A DNA stretch of 64,000 nt, from positions 62,001 to 126,000 of the forward strand of contig NZ_JAHUZG010000003.1 in assembly GCF_019218285.1 (NCBI RefSeq), given 5' to 3'. The stretch's first letter is position 1; each line of letters opens with the position of its first letter. The translations under genes and the position numbers were made by a program. The notes below the pieces were generated by a model. The model had not been told where the DNA came from. It worked only from the letters and a program-made list of their open reading frames with translations, and did not search any database. This stretch comes from Antarctobacter sediminis. Its GTDB lineage: Bacteria > Pseudomonadota > Alphaproteobacteria > Rhodobacterales > Rhodobacteraceae. Below, in pieces: positions 1 through 8,928 of the stretch.

Positions 1-231
1 TGGATGCAAAGCATGAGCTCACCGCCGGTGCCCTCGGCCAAGACGCTGGCGACGATCCATGTCTGTCTGGGGCAGATCCCGGAGGCCCGCACGGCCTTGC
101 AACGGTTTCTGGACAAGGAACCGGGCTATGGTCTGAGGGAAGAACGGGCATGGGTGCCGACGGCCTGGCAGCCCGAGGGTATCCGAGAGCGGTATCTGGA
201 CCAGTTGCGACAGGCCGGGATGCCGGACTAG
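1..231 (+). CDS. C-terminal fragment of a TPR protein, probably adenylate/guanylate cyclase fusion
   Basis: The reading frame is open from the first base, so the gene begins outside the window. Only about 76 C-terminal residues are visible. They contain a TPR-like helical repeat (LATIHVCLGQIPEARTAL) followed by a short tail ending in LRQAGMPD. Class III cyclases fused to TPR arrays in alphaproteobacteria commonly end this way, with a 'LRKAGLP'-like motif. That family assignment rests on recalled similarity of the tail alone, because no catalytic domain is visible. The stop lies 4 bases from the stop of the convergent permease gene. Confidence 0.5.
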   Translation, partial: WMQSMSSPPVPSAKTLATIHVCLGQIPEARTALQRFLDKEPGYGLREERAWVPTAWQPEGIRERYLDQLRQAGMPD

Positions 232-235
232 GCCT

Positions 236-1873
236 TTAGCCCCTTCGGCGCATCCGGCGGATCAGCAGGATAACCGGCAGAAGGCCAAGCGCGGCAATGA
301 CAAGGCTGGGCACGGCGGCGCCCTCTAGTCGTTCGTCGGCGGCCAGCCGGTGGGCCTGAACCGCCAGTGTGTCATAGTTGAACGGGCGCATGATCAACGT
401 GGCGGGCAGCTCTTTCATCACGTCGACAAAGACGATCAATGCAGCCGTCATCAGGCTGGGGCGAAGCAGCGGCATGTGGATACGGCGCACAGTGCCCATG
501 GCGTTTTGGCCCAGCACCCGCGCCGCGGCGTCGATATTGGGGCTGACGGCGGAAATGCCGCCCTCATAGGCACCAATCGCGGCGGCCAGAAAGCGGATCA
601 TGTATGCGCCGATCAGCACCCAGATCGACCCGGTGAACAACAGGCCGGTGGAGATGTCGAAGGTGTCGCGCATCCAGCTGTCCAGCGCATTGTCGAAGGC
701 GGCGAAGGGCACCAACAGGCCAACCGCAATGACCCCACCCGGAACCGCATAGCCCAATCGTCCGATATACAGCGTAGTGCCCGAAAGCCGTCCGGGCAGG
801 ATGCGGCTGACGCTGCCAAGGGTAATGGCGGCGGCCACCGTGACCAGTGCGGCAACAGTGGCAAGCGTCAGCGAGTTCTCGATAAAGCGGATGTAGCGGC
901 GGCTGAGCAGGTCCTGTTCCGACCCGATGGCCATCGTCAGCAGGGCCACCGCAGGGATGACCGCGCCCAGCAGCACCGGCATGGCGCAGGCCAGCGTTGC
1001 AGCCCAGTTGAGCGCCCCGGTCAGCGGCGCACGCGGGGCCGGTTCGTTGCGGCGACCGGCGTGATAGCGGGCCTGACCGCGGCTGTTCCTCTCCAGCACC
1101 GCCAGCAGCAGGGCAAAGGCCAGCAGGCCCAGCGCAAGCTGCGCGGCCCCGGCGCGGTCGGCCAGCGAAAACCAACTGGTGTAGATGCCGGTGGCAAAGG
1201 TCTGGACGCCAAAGTACGAGACCGTGCCATAGTCGGCGATGGTCTCCATCGCGGTCAGCAGAACACCCGCCGCGATGGCCGGGCGCGCCATCGGAAGCGT
1301 CACTGTCAGGAAAGCGCCCAGCGGCGTGCGCCCAAGCGAGCGCGCGGCAAAGACCGTTGTCGCGCTTTGCGCAAGAAATGCCGCACGGGCCAGAAGGTAG
1401 ACGTAGGGATACAGCACCAGCATCAGCATGGTCGCGGCCCCGCCGGTCGATCGGATCTCGGGGAACCAATAATCGCGCGGGCCCCAGCCGGTCAAATCGC
1501 GCAGCGTGGCCTGCACGATGCCGGGGTGGTCCAGCAGGTGGGTATAGGCATAGGCGATGACATAGGCGGGAAAGGCCAGTGGCAGAACCAGAGCCACCTC
1601 AAGGATGCGTCGGCCGGTGAACTCGGTCATCACCACCAGCCATGCCGCCCCGGTGCCGATCAGAAAGGTTCCCAGTGCCACCAGCGCCAGCAGGATCAGG
1701 GTGGTGCCGGTGTAGCGTGCAAGGACGGTATCAGCGAGATGGGAGAGTGTATCGCTTTCCGCCGACAGCGCGGCCAGCAGCACGCCGAGGTGGGGCAGGG
1801 CGCAAAAAGCGGCGATCAGGATGGCGATGCCGAAGAGTATCCGCTCGGTGGCTGAGTGGTGCCGACGCTGCAT
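236..1873 (-). CDS. Iron(III)-type ABC transporter permease, fused two-module form (FbpB/AfuB family)
   Basis: This 545-residue polytopic inner-membrane protein has two tandem permease modules, the usual architecture of FbpB/SfuB ferric-iron permeases. About twelve hydrophobic segments are visible. EAA-type loops occur in each half, for example ARSLGRTPLGAFLTVTLPMA and AARVLGQNAMGTVRRIHMPL, where the ATPase would dock. I chose the start 13 codons inside the longest frame because a GGAGG sits 6 bases upstream of that ATG. No substrate-binding protein or ATPase gene lies next to it: the gene is flanked by a convergent gene and an RTX gene. Its partners must therefore be elsewhere, or it is an orphan. 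The substrate (ferric iron) is inferred from the family only. Confidence 0.85.
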   Translation of the reverse strand: MQRRHHSATERILFGIAILIAAFCALPHLGVLLAALSAESDTLSHLADTVLARYTGTTLILLALVALGTFLIGTGAAWLVVMTEFTGRRILEVALVLPLAFPAYVIAYAYTHLLDHPGIVQATLRDLTGWGPRDYWFPEIRSTGGAATMLMLVLYPYVYLLARAAFLAQSATTVFAARSLGRTPLGAFLTVTLPMARPAIAAGVLLTAMETIADYGTVSYFGVQTFATGIYTSWFSLADRAGAAQLALGLLAFALLLAVLERNSRGQARYHAGRRNEPAPRAPLTGALNWAATLACAMPVLLGAVIPAVALLTMAIGSEQDLLSRRYIRFIENSLTLATVAALVTVAAAITLGSVSRILPGRLSGTTLYIGRLGYAVPGGVIAVGLLVPFAAFDNALDSWMRDTFDISTGLLFTGSIWVLIGAYMIRFLAAAIGAYEGGISAVSPNIDAAARVLGQNAMGTVRRIHMPLLRPSLMTAALIVFVDVMKELPATLIMRPFNYDTLAVQAHRLAADERLEGAAVPSLVIAALGLLPVILLIRRMRRRG

Positions 1874-2018
1874 TGACTGCCTCCTTCGAACGCAGGGAGA
1901 GCCGCGCCGCACGCTGCCTTCCGAGCATTTTTATCGGGATTGGCGGGGATCGGAAGCAGAGTCAAGCGGTCCGGCCCGACGACCGGCCATGCCGTGAACG
2001 AATGACAGCTGTCGGGGG

Positions 2019-5000
2019 TCAGGCGTAAAGGATCATGTCCGCGGTAATCTCGTCGAGCGTCTGATCGTTGAAGATCACGGTCACGCCCTGATCCCGGAAA
2101 ACAACGTCGTCGCCTTGCTGGCTCATCCGGGCAAGGGCGGCATCGGCGTCGGCATAGCCGAAATCGGACAGGTCGATCATGTCCCAAGGTTCCAGATCGG
2201 TGACGATGTGGGTGCCATCGTCATCTGTGTCAAAAACGAAACTGTCGCAATATTGCCCACCGGACAGGATGTCATTGCCAGAGCCGGCCTCCAGCACGTC
2301 ATCCAGTCCAAGGGCCTGCATATAGGCTTTGACGTCGGCGGCGGCCTCCTGAACAAACTCCGGGGTTTCCAGCATGTCCAGCAGCACATCGGCGCGGTCG
2401 CGTCCGGAGCCAAGCTCGGCCGTCCAGCGGGCCAGTTCGGTGCTGTCCGGCGCGCGGTCCAGCACGTTGCGATAAACACGGGTGACGAAACCGGAGTCCG
2501 ACAATGCGCCGGGCCCGCTTTGGTACTGGGTCGAGGCCATAATCGCATCAAGGGTTGCGGACAACGGGCCGCCCTCTGCAAGATCCTGCATCCAAAGCTG
2601 GAAATCGGCGGCGTCCGGCGGCGTACCGAACAAGGCCTCGTGAATGCGATACAGTTCGTCCGTCGAAGACGTCACGTCCCAACGGGCGTCAAACGCATTC
2701 TGCGACTCGAGCGTGGACGCCTTGTTTTCCGGGCTTTCGGCAAAGTGTCGGACTACGGTCTGCCGTGTCATCCCGTCCGCTAGCTTGGATAGCCATGCCT
2801 CCATGCCGCCGGGATCAGGCGACCGTCCCAGCACATTGCGGTAAAGCAGGGTGATGAACTCGGCATCGGTGGTATCGCCATAGGTCCGCTGAAACTCGCG
2901 CGAGTTCATGAAGCCTTGCGAAACCTCGGCATGTGTCATGGCCGACGAGGCCAGTTGGATCACCCAGAACTGGTGCCCGTTTACATCCGGTTCGCGACCG
3001 AAAACGGCCTTGTAGATGCGATAGACCATTTCCGAAGTCGTCGTTCCGTAAAGGCCGCGCGCTTCGGCAATCAGAAGGTCCGTGCCGTCGCCGCCCATCA
3101 GGGTGTCATGGCCGCTTTGGCCGACCAGAACGTCGTGCCCGGCATTGCCGCTCAGGATTTCTCCGCCACTTGTTCCGGTCAGACGGTCGTTGGCGGCGGT
3201 GCCATACTGGCCGGTCGGGGTGCCGCCAAGGTCTTTGAGATAGTCGGTGACAGAGATCACCTGATCATCGAAGGCAAGATATTCGACCCCGGTCAGCCGG
3301 GCATCCAGATCGTCGCCAACAAGGCGCAGCTGGCCGTTGCTGATGGTGGCGGTGTAGGCGCCTCTGGCCAGGTCCAGCTGAACGGTGTCTTTGCCCGCGC
3401 CGCCGTCGATCGTCTTGGTTCCGGTCCCGGCCACGATCAGGTCATCCCCCGCTCCGGCCAGCACCGTGTCATTCCCGGTGCCCGCGACGATCGAGTCATT
3501 GCCCGAGCCGGCAGAAAGGTGGTCATTCCCGTGGCCACCCTTGACCGTGTCGTCGCCTTCGCCGGTAGACACCCTGTCATTGCCGCCGCGCGCCAACACC
3601 ACGTCTTGCCCAACGCCGCCGGTGAGGACTTCATCGGCGTTTGTGCCTTCTTGCACCCATTTCTTTTCGACAACGACCTGCACCACGTCATAGGGCATCA
3701 GGTGCAGCCGGGCCTCGCCGCTGTTCAGGTAGTCACCCGGCAGGTCAATCAATTGCGGCGAAACATCCACTTCGGTTGCGAAATAGTAATCCGTGATGTC
3801 CTGCGGGTTCACGGCCAAGGCAACGATCCCTGTCGCGGTGGGCAGATAGGTCCGGTACTGACCGTCGCTGGTCTGTTGCAGGTGGTTCTTGTTTGTATCG
3901 TCGAAAAAGACCAAATCGGACAGAAACGCCAGTTCCTCGGCATCGATATAGCGCCGCCCGATCCGGTTCAGTCCGTTGTCATCCGCAAGATCGCTTAGCC
4001 CGTCCGAGGTTGAACGGTCCATGGTCAGGCGTGTGACTTGGACCGAAGTGGCCTCGTCGAGGAAGGGCGAAAGGTCCAGCGTTATTGTGCCCGGCTCCAG
4101 ATCGCGCAGCGAGACATAGATCACGTCGTGATAGGGGCTGGCGAAATAGTTGATCTCGACCTCGCCGCTACTGCCGGTCCACTCGGTTTGAATGCTTTCA
4201 AATCGTTCGACATGGCCGGTTTCGCCGCTGGTTTCGGGGCGCAGGTTGTCGGCCATCAGCTGAAAGGCCGCGCCTCCGGCCGAAAGGTCCATGTCATCGG
4301 CGCTGCGGTTGCCCGCGATTGTGTTCGAGGTCCGGTGTTGAAGCGGCCAGATAAAAGCGTCTTGGGTATCCACCTGAACGATGAATTCGAACATTTCGAC
4401 AAGGGTCGAGGCCGCCGCCATACCCTGTTGGTTCATGTTGGAATTCAGCACATTCCATTCGGTGATATAGACAGGCACCTCGCGGCCAAGAAGCTGGCTG
4501 AAACCGTCGATGCGCAGGTCGATGCTGCGCACCTTCTGGTTGGTGTCCTCGAAAACCACAGAGTCCGTGTGCTGGGTGTTGTAGTAATAGTGGGCCACAG
4601 CCCCGTCGATGGCATCCAGAGCACGGGGATCAAGCCACGCGAGGATGGCTTCGCTGGCCTCGTTGAAGTTCCCGTTGCCCTTGTAGGCGCTGCCTGCGCC
4701 GCTTGGATCGCCAAGCTGAATAAGGATCGCGGGATCATGGTCCAGCGCGGGATAATCCGAATCCAGCCGGTCAATGGCGTCCTGCGCGGCATTGATGACC
4801 CGGTTAGCGGCAATGCCATACTCTGTCTCGGTCATGGAGGACACGAAATCGCTGTCTGGATTGTCCTCGGGGTGGGTGCTGCGGTCGAAACCATCCACCC
4901 GCTTGCCGATCGAGTATTCGTTGCCGATTTCCAGTGCCGCGACGTGATCGCCGTATTCTTGCAGCAAGAGATAGACGAAGGCTTCGATCTGGGCGGCGGG

Positions 5001-5333
5001 AATGTCCACCTTGGTCGGCAGGACAATGGTCACCCGGATCATGTTGTCCGGCGTGCTGTTGGCAACGACCCAATCCATGAAGGCCCGCACCTCGGCCCGC
5101 AACTGGCCGTTCTCAAGGCGGGTGATGTCCAAGGTGTTTTCGGCATGACCGCCGGGATAACGCATATGCGTCAGGTCAAGCGCGTCGACAGCCGCAACAA
5201 AGCCGTCATGGGGCAGCATATCCCCATTGCCGCCGACATTGATGTCATGCAGCGCATTGGTTCCGAAATGACTATCCTTGACGAAAGTCCCCGTGGCTGT
5301 CGCCGATGCCAGGGACATGTTGAATGACGCCAT
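2019..5333 (-). CDS. Secreted RTX protein with glycoside-hydrolase-like N-terminus and DUF4214 repeats
   Basis: The product has 1104 residues. Residues 1-450 resemble a clan GH-A (beta/alpha)8 glycosidase: RYPGG near residue 58, a candidate acid/base Glu in EIGNEY (about E139) and a candidate nucleophile in YITEWN (about E292). Nonapeptide RTX repeats (GGxGxDxxx) occur at about 565-650, 715-765 and again near 1045. Between them, at about 775-1035, are three or four DUF4214-like units (YRxxFGRxPD, YRNVLGRSPD, YRNVLDRAPD). There is no Sec signal, and the calcium-binding repeats with a C-terminal aspartate-rich tail fit type I secretion. An AGGGG lies about 7 bases before the ATG. A role in matrix or polysaccharide turnover is inferred from the neighbouring exopolysaccharide locus. 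The exact GH family is not determined. Confidence 0.8.
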   Translation of the reverse strand: MASFNMSLASATATGTFVKDSHFGTNALHDINVGGNGDMLPHDGFVAAVDALDLTHMRYPGGHAENTLDITRLENGQLRAEVRAFMDWVVANSTPDNMIRVTIVLPTKVDIPAAQIEAFVYLLLQEYGDHVAALEIGNEYSIGKRVDGFDRSTHPEDNPDSDFVSSMTETEYGIAANRVINAAQDAIDRLDSDYPALDHDPAILIQLGDPSGAGSAYKGNGNFNEASEAILAWLDPRALDAIDGAVAHYYYNTQHTDSVVFEDTNQKVRSIDLRIDGFSQLLGREVPVYITEWNVLNSNMNQQGMAAASTLVEMFEFIVQVDTQDAFIWPLQHRTSNTIAGNRSADDMDLSAGGAAFQLMADNLRPETSGETGHVERFESIQTEWTGSSGEVEINYFASPYHDVIYVSLRDLEPGTITLDLSPFLDEATSVQVTRLTMDRSTSDGLSDLADDNGLNRIGRRYIDAEELAFLSDLVFFDDTNKNHLQQTSDGQYRTYLPTATGIVALAVNPQDITDYYFATEVDVSPQLIDLPGDYLNSGEARLHLMPYDVVQVVVEKKWVQEGTNADEVLTGGVGQDVVLARGGNDRVSTGEGDDTVKGGHGNDHLSAGSGNDSIVAGTGNDTVLAGAGDDLIVAGTGTKTIDGGAGKDTVQLDLARGAYTATISNGQLRLVGDDLDARLTGVEYLAFDDQVISVTDYLKDLGGTPTGQYGTAANDRLTGTSGGEILSGNAGHDVLVGQSGHDTLMGGDGTDLLIAEARGLYGTTTSEMVYRIYKAVFGREPDVNGHQFWVIQLASSAMTHAEVSQGFMNSREFQRTYGDTTDAEFITLLYRNVLGRSPDPGGMEAWLSKLADGMTRQTVVRHFAESPENKASTLESQNAFDARWDVTSSTDELYRIHEALFGTPPDAADFQLWMQDLAEGGPLSATLDAIMASTQYQSGPGALSDSGFVTRVYRNVLDRAPDSTELARWTAELGSGRDRADVLLDMLETPEFVQEAAADVKAYMQALGLDDVLEAGSGNDILSGGQYCDSFVFDTDDDGTHIVTDLEPWDMIDLSDFGYADADAALARMSQQGDDVVFRDQGVTVIFNDQTLDEITADMILYA

Positions 5334-5453
5334 GACTCACCCCTCTTTGAGGGCAATTTCGGCGTTGGGACTGGCGCGGAATGGGCTGATTTGTGGCGGA
5401 AAATTGGGCTTAACTTGCCATTTTAATTAGTTTTTTACCGCCTGAATCAATGA

Positions 5454-5477
5454 GGCCCCATGCGGTGACATGGGGCC
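5454..5477. terminator. Hairpin after the small RTX gene
   Basis: This is a perfect 9-bp inverted repeat (GGCCCCATG / CATGGGGCC) with a 6-base loop, 22 bases beyond the stop of the downstream-reading minus-strand RTX gene. No clean T-run follows on the minus strand, so intrinsic termination is likely but not certain. Confidence 0.5.
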
Positions 5478-5498
5478 ATCGGCGTGCCGGGGCATCAA

Positions 5499-6524
5499 TC
5501 AGATCGCGTGGCGCAGGGTGACTGCATCAAGGCCGAGGTCGGCAAGCGAACTTTCGGCGATCAACACAACGTTTTCCAGGTCTGGCGCGTCCTCTGTGGG
5601 AAGGGTGGCCAGCACCTCGTCGCCCAGCAGAATCTCTGTCATCGAGGGGTTATCGGCGCTGGGTCGCATTTCCATTTCCGGTTCCCCGCCATGGGCTGCA
5701 TCGTCATAGACGACCATCAACTGGTCCTCGTCATCGTCAAAATCCAGCAGGGTCGCCCCCTGGCCCGTCATCCAGTCGCCAAGAACAAGCACGTCGGCAC
5801 CTGTCCCAAGAGAGACCACATCGTCATTCCCGGCGACAATGGTGTCATCGCCGGTGCCACCGTTGAGATAGTCGCGGGCGTCCGCATCTTCGCCATCGCT
5901 GTCGAGATGGACGCCGGACAAAAGATCCGCGCCGTCAGCACCAAAAAGTGTGTCCGCGCCCATGTCGCCCATAAGCGTGTCCGCGCCCGAACGCCCGTGC
6001 AGCGCATCGTCATGGGTGCCGCCGCGCAAAATGTCGGCCCCGTCGCCACCGTTCAACGTGTCATGACCACTGCCGCCGGACAGGGAATCCGTTCCGCCGC
6101 CGCCGTAAAGGTCATCGGGACCGTCATTGCCCTCCAGCGTGTCGTTCCCGTCGCCACCGTCCAGCGTATCTCCACCATCGTGCCCCCGTATCACATCATC
6201 GCTTTCGGTGCCAAAGATGAGATCGTCGACCCCGGAGCCGTCCAGTTGCGACTCCGGCGGCCCTTCGGGTGCCGGCGCTTCGGCGTTGGTCGGGGCCGGT
6301 TCGGTGGTGGGCGTCGGTTCGACGGTGTCACCGGGGTCCGCGGCCGCCTCTTCCGAAACGCCAAGATTGGCAAGGATGTCCGCGATGGGATCCTGCCCCT
6401 CTTCGCCGTCTTCTTCGATCTTGTCGGGTTCTGCGTCGTCGTCCTGATCGTCGCCGGTGTCGAAGCTGATGAAGGCAAGAGAACCAAGCGCCATCATGCC
6501 CAGTAGTCCGGTCAGAAAGATCAT
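5499..6524 (-). CDS. Membrane-anchored or exported RTX calcium-binding protein
   Basis: The protein has 341 residues. It opens with one hydrophobic helix (about residues 2-20), then a very acidic stretch (DTGDDQDDD) and a Pro/Thr/Glu linker. Around residues 100-230 there is a run of RTX nonapeptides (GGDGNDTLEG type) that would form a calcium-bound beta roll. The C-terminal part lacks recognisable motifs. The N-terminal helix could be a signal anchor. It is read in the same direction as the larger RTX protein downstream, with about 165 bases between them. A structural or adhesive surface role is inferred; no enzymatic residues are visible. Confidence 0.75.
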   Translation of the reverse strand: MIFLTGLLGMMALGSLAFISFDTGDDQDDDAEPDKIEEDGEEGQDPIADILANLGVSEEAAADPGDTVEPTPTTEPAPTNAEAPAPEGPPESQLDGSGVDDLIFGTESDDVIRGHDGGDTLDGGDGNDTLEGNDGPDDLYGGGGTDSLSGGSGHDTLNGGDGADILRGGTHDDALHGRSGADTLMGDMGADTLFGADGADLLSGVHLDSDGEDADARDYLNGGTGDDTIVAGNDDVVSLGTGADVLVLGDWMTGQGATLLDFDDDEDQLMVVYDDAAHGGEPEMEMRPSADNPSMTEILLGDEVLATLPTEDAPDLENVVLIAESSLADLGLDAVTLRHAI

Positions 6525-6805
6525 GGCTCTGCCTCTTGTTGTTTGTTGTCTTGCGCGCGCAGTGTCACCCCTGCGGCCGATTCAAGGCAAATGACTTCGT
6601 ATCAGGCGGTTAACGGATCCCTGACGAAACGCGGCTACCTTCTGTTCGTGGCCCAATTGGCACGCGCATCCATGGTTCGAAGTGTCACCGATTCACCCTA
6701 TGCGGGTAAAGTGAAAACCTGCCATGGCCGGTATCGCGAAAATGGCGCTTGGGGCCGCCTGCTTCCCGCTTTGCGCTGGGCGTCGAACAACTTACATCTT
6801 GGGAC

Positions 6806-7564
6806 ATGATTCTTCGTAACCGTAAAACGACCCCGGACGATCCGTCCCCTCCGATGGGGCCGCCGCGCCCCGATGTTCCGTTTTTTGCCGTGGGGGACAT
6901 TCACGGATGTGACCGGCTTTTTGACCGTCTGCTGACCCGGCTGGACGAAATGCGCCACCCCGAGGCGTTGTTGGTGCTGGTCGGCGACTACGTCGACCGG
7001 GGCGAGGAAACCGCCCGCGTTCTGCGGCGCCTCACTGTCCTGAGCGAGGCGGCGGGGGACCTGATGCATTGCATCATGGGGAACCACGAAAAGATGCTGC
7101 TAGATGTTCTGGACGACCCGGTGGCGCACGGCGCCCGCTGGCTGCGTTATGGCGGCTTGCAAACCTTGGCCAGTTATCGCGTCCCGCCGGTTTTGGGCGA
7201 ACGTCCCGCGGGTGAGTGGATCGAGATGCGTGATCGCCTGGCCGAGGCCATGGGCGGAGATGTCATCGACTGGTTGGCGAACCTGCCGTTGACATGGCAG
7301 ACGGGGAACGTGGTTGTGACCCACGCCGGCGCGGATCCATCTCTGCCGATCAATCATCAAGAGGGTGGCAATTTCCTTTGGGGGCACCCCGATTTCAAAC
7401 GCAAGGCGCGGTCCGACGGACTGTGGGTTGTGCACGGGCACACGATCACGGAGGTGCCACAGGCGGCGGAGGGGCGAATTCCCACCGATACCGGTGCCTA
7501 TGCAACCGGAGTGCTCTCGGCGGCTTTGATCGAAGAGAATAAAGTGACCTATGTCCACGCGTGA
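6806..7564 (+). CDS. Metallophosphoesterase, PPP-type serine/threonine or Ap4A phosphatase family
   Basis: The 252-residue product carries the full set of dinuclear-metal motifs of the PPP superfamily: GDIHGC, GDYVDRG, GNHE, a histidine in THAGAD and the final HGHT. These enzymes hydrolyse phosphomonoesters, either phosphoproteins or dinucleoside polyphosphates; the motifs do not separate the two. I chose the ATG at 6806 because the conserved domain begins soon after and the upstream extension has no family-like sequence. It lies just upstream of the exopolysaccharide locus. No low-molecular-weight tyrosine phosphatase (Wzb type) is seen in the window, so this could act on the Wzc-type kinase, but that is speculation. 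Confidence 0.82.
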   Translation: MILRNRKTTPDDPSPPMGPPRPDVPFFAVGDIHGCDRLFDRLLTRLDEMRHPEALLVLVGDYVDRGEETARVLRRLTVLSEAAGDLMHCIMGNHEKMLLDVLDDPVAHGARWLRYGGLQTLASYRVPPVLGERPAGEWIEMRDRLAEAMGGDVIDWLANLPLTWQTGNVVVTHAGADPSLPINHQEGGNFLWGHPDFKRKARSDGLWVVHGHTITEVPQAAEGRIPTDTGAYATGVLSAALIEENKVTYVHA

Positions 7565-7983
7565 TTGCGGATCCGCGCAAATTGAGAGCGCGCGGGCAGA
7601 GTATTGCCGCCCATTCGTTAACAATGATGGTGAAAACTCGGGCATCTACGGACGCGGCTGACCCATCGGAAGTTGCGATTCTGCACCTGCACAGTGCTTT
7701 GAAATTTCTGCGGTTTCAACTTTTTGGAGATCATGTGCCGGGCTGTGCACCTGGCTCAAAGGCGTGGTGCATGAGCAATGTTCGGCTGCTTCAAACCTCT
7801 GAATCCTAAAAAAATTATCGATTTTGCGCGAAAACTGCGCAAAATTGTGCCGTCCAAGACTCACGGGTCCGCCTTTAAGGTTTTGTTAATTGACTTGAGG
7901 CGAACCGCTATCCTAAAGGATGGTCAAGTTTCGTTACTGTGCAAGTGCAGCGTTTAACCCGAATTTTTCCTCCAGGGGGCGAC
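7565..7983. other. Non-coding stretch upstream of the exopolysaccharide priming gene
   Basis: No convincing gene is present: short frames lack ribosome sites and protein-like composition. The right half is AT-rich compared with its surroundings and holds a perfect inverted repeat (annotated separately at 7821-7845). It probably carries the promoter for the sugar transferase gene, but I could not place -35/-10 boxes with proper spacing. Confidence 0.6.
7821..7845. promoter_or_regulatory. Perfect 9-bp inverted repeat, candidate operator
   Basis: ATTTTGCGC and GCGCAAAAT are separated by GAAAACT. The repeat lies 138 bases before the start of the priming sugar transferase. The half-site length and 7-base spacer suit a dimeric regulator. 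It is not followed by a T-run, so a terminator for the phosphoesterase is less likely. Confidence 0.4.
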
Positions 7984-8646
7984 ATGTTTGACGTAAAAGT
8001 TCTGGACGACACGGTGATTTCCACCGCCCCGTCGTTTCAACAGACCACACCGGTCCGCACGCTTGGTTTTCGCGTGACAAAGCGTTTTTTCGATATCGTG
8101 ATGAGCGTTCTTTTGCTTCCGGCCCTCGCTGTTGCGGCGCTGGCCATCCTGATTTTGAACCCGTTCTACAACAAAGGGTCTCTGTTCTTCGTCCAGCCTC
8201 GGATGGGACGTGACTGCAAACCCTTCAAGGCCATCAAGTTCCGCACAATGCGCGCTGTCCCCAAAGTCAGCCGTGGCGCGAACTGCCCGCTGGAAACCGA
8301 CCGTATCACCAAGCTTGGCGGCTTCATGCGGAAATCGCGGATCGATGAGCTTCCGCAGGTCCTCAATGTCCTCATGGGGCAGATGAGCCTGATCGGCCCG
8401 CGTCCGGATTACTTTGACCATGCGGTGGAATACCTGGAAAAGATCCCGGGTTACCGTGAACGCCACGCCGTGCGTCCGGGCATCAGCGGTCTTGCCCAGA
8501 CGGAGCTGGGGTATGTCGAAGGTATGGATGCGACCCGCCGCAAGGTTCAGGCGGATCTCTACTATATCTCGAACATGAACATGGCGCTTGAGATGTGGAT
8601 TTTCTGGCGGACACTGAGCGTTGTTGCCCGTCGCGGCGGCGCCTGA
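7984..8646 (+). CDS. Undecaprenyl-phosphate sugar-1-phosphate transferase (ExoY/WcaJ C-domain family)
   Basis: This enzyme starts polysaccharide repeat-unit assembly by moving a sugar-1-phosphate from a nucleotide sugar to undecaprenyl phosphate at the inner membrane. The 220 residues contain the N-terminal membrane helix (KRFFDIVMSVLLLPALAVAAL), then the family motifs PRMGRDCKPFKAIKFRTM, DELPQVLNVLMGQMSLIGPRP and the C-terminal RPGISGLAQ. It is the short, single-helix form (ExoY/PssA-like) rather than the five-helix WcaJ form. The ATG at 7984 is preceded by AGGGGGC at good spacing. An intrinsic terminator follows directly, so it may be transcribed alone. The sugar it transfers cannot be read from the sequence. 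Confidence 0.9.
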   Translation: MFDVKVLDDTVISTAPSFQQTTPVRTLGFRVTKRFFDIVMSVLLLPALAVAALAILILNPFYNKGSLFFVQPRMGRDCKPFKAIKFRTMRAVPKVSRGANCPLETDRITKLGGFMRKSRIDELPQVLNVLMGQMSLIGPRPDYFDHAVEYLEKIPGYRERHAVRPGISGLAQTELGYVEGMDATRRKVQADLYYISNMNMALEMWIFWRTLSVVARRGGA

Positions 8647-8678
8647 CTTTCCCCGATCCGGAAAATTTGACAAAAATA

Positions 8679-8718
8679 GGACACACCCGCGGCAACCTGT
8701 GGGTGTGTTCCTCTTTTC
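8679..8718 (+). terminator. Intrinsic terminator after the sugar transferase
   Basis: A GGACACACCC arm and a GGGTGTGTTCC arm (one bulged base) form a GC-containing hairpin, with CTCTTTTCC after it. It lies 32 bases past the stop codon. Confidence 0.7.
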
Positions 8719-8928
8719 CACAGGTCTTTGTGGTTTTTCTGGTCTTGTTGCAGAATTGCCGCTTTTCCCGGCGATGAGCCTGCTGGTCAATGGCTCTTAT
8801 CGCTTTGGGGGGCGCTGCGGGGTACATCATTTAGTAATTTTTTCGGTCAAGGTCGATGCAGCCTGATGCGCCGCTGGGCATGTGAATTTCCAGTCGGAAC
8901 CGGGCTCTCGGAAGATTAGGGGGTCACC

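Noticed and set aside
350-1855. A 501-residue plus-strand frame opposite the FbpB-type permease
   Set aside because: The composition is not protein-like, and the opposite strand encodes a clear twelve-helix permease with a good ribosome site.
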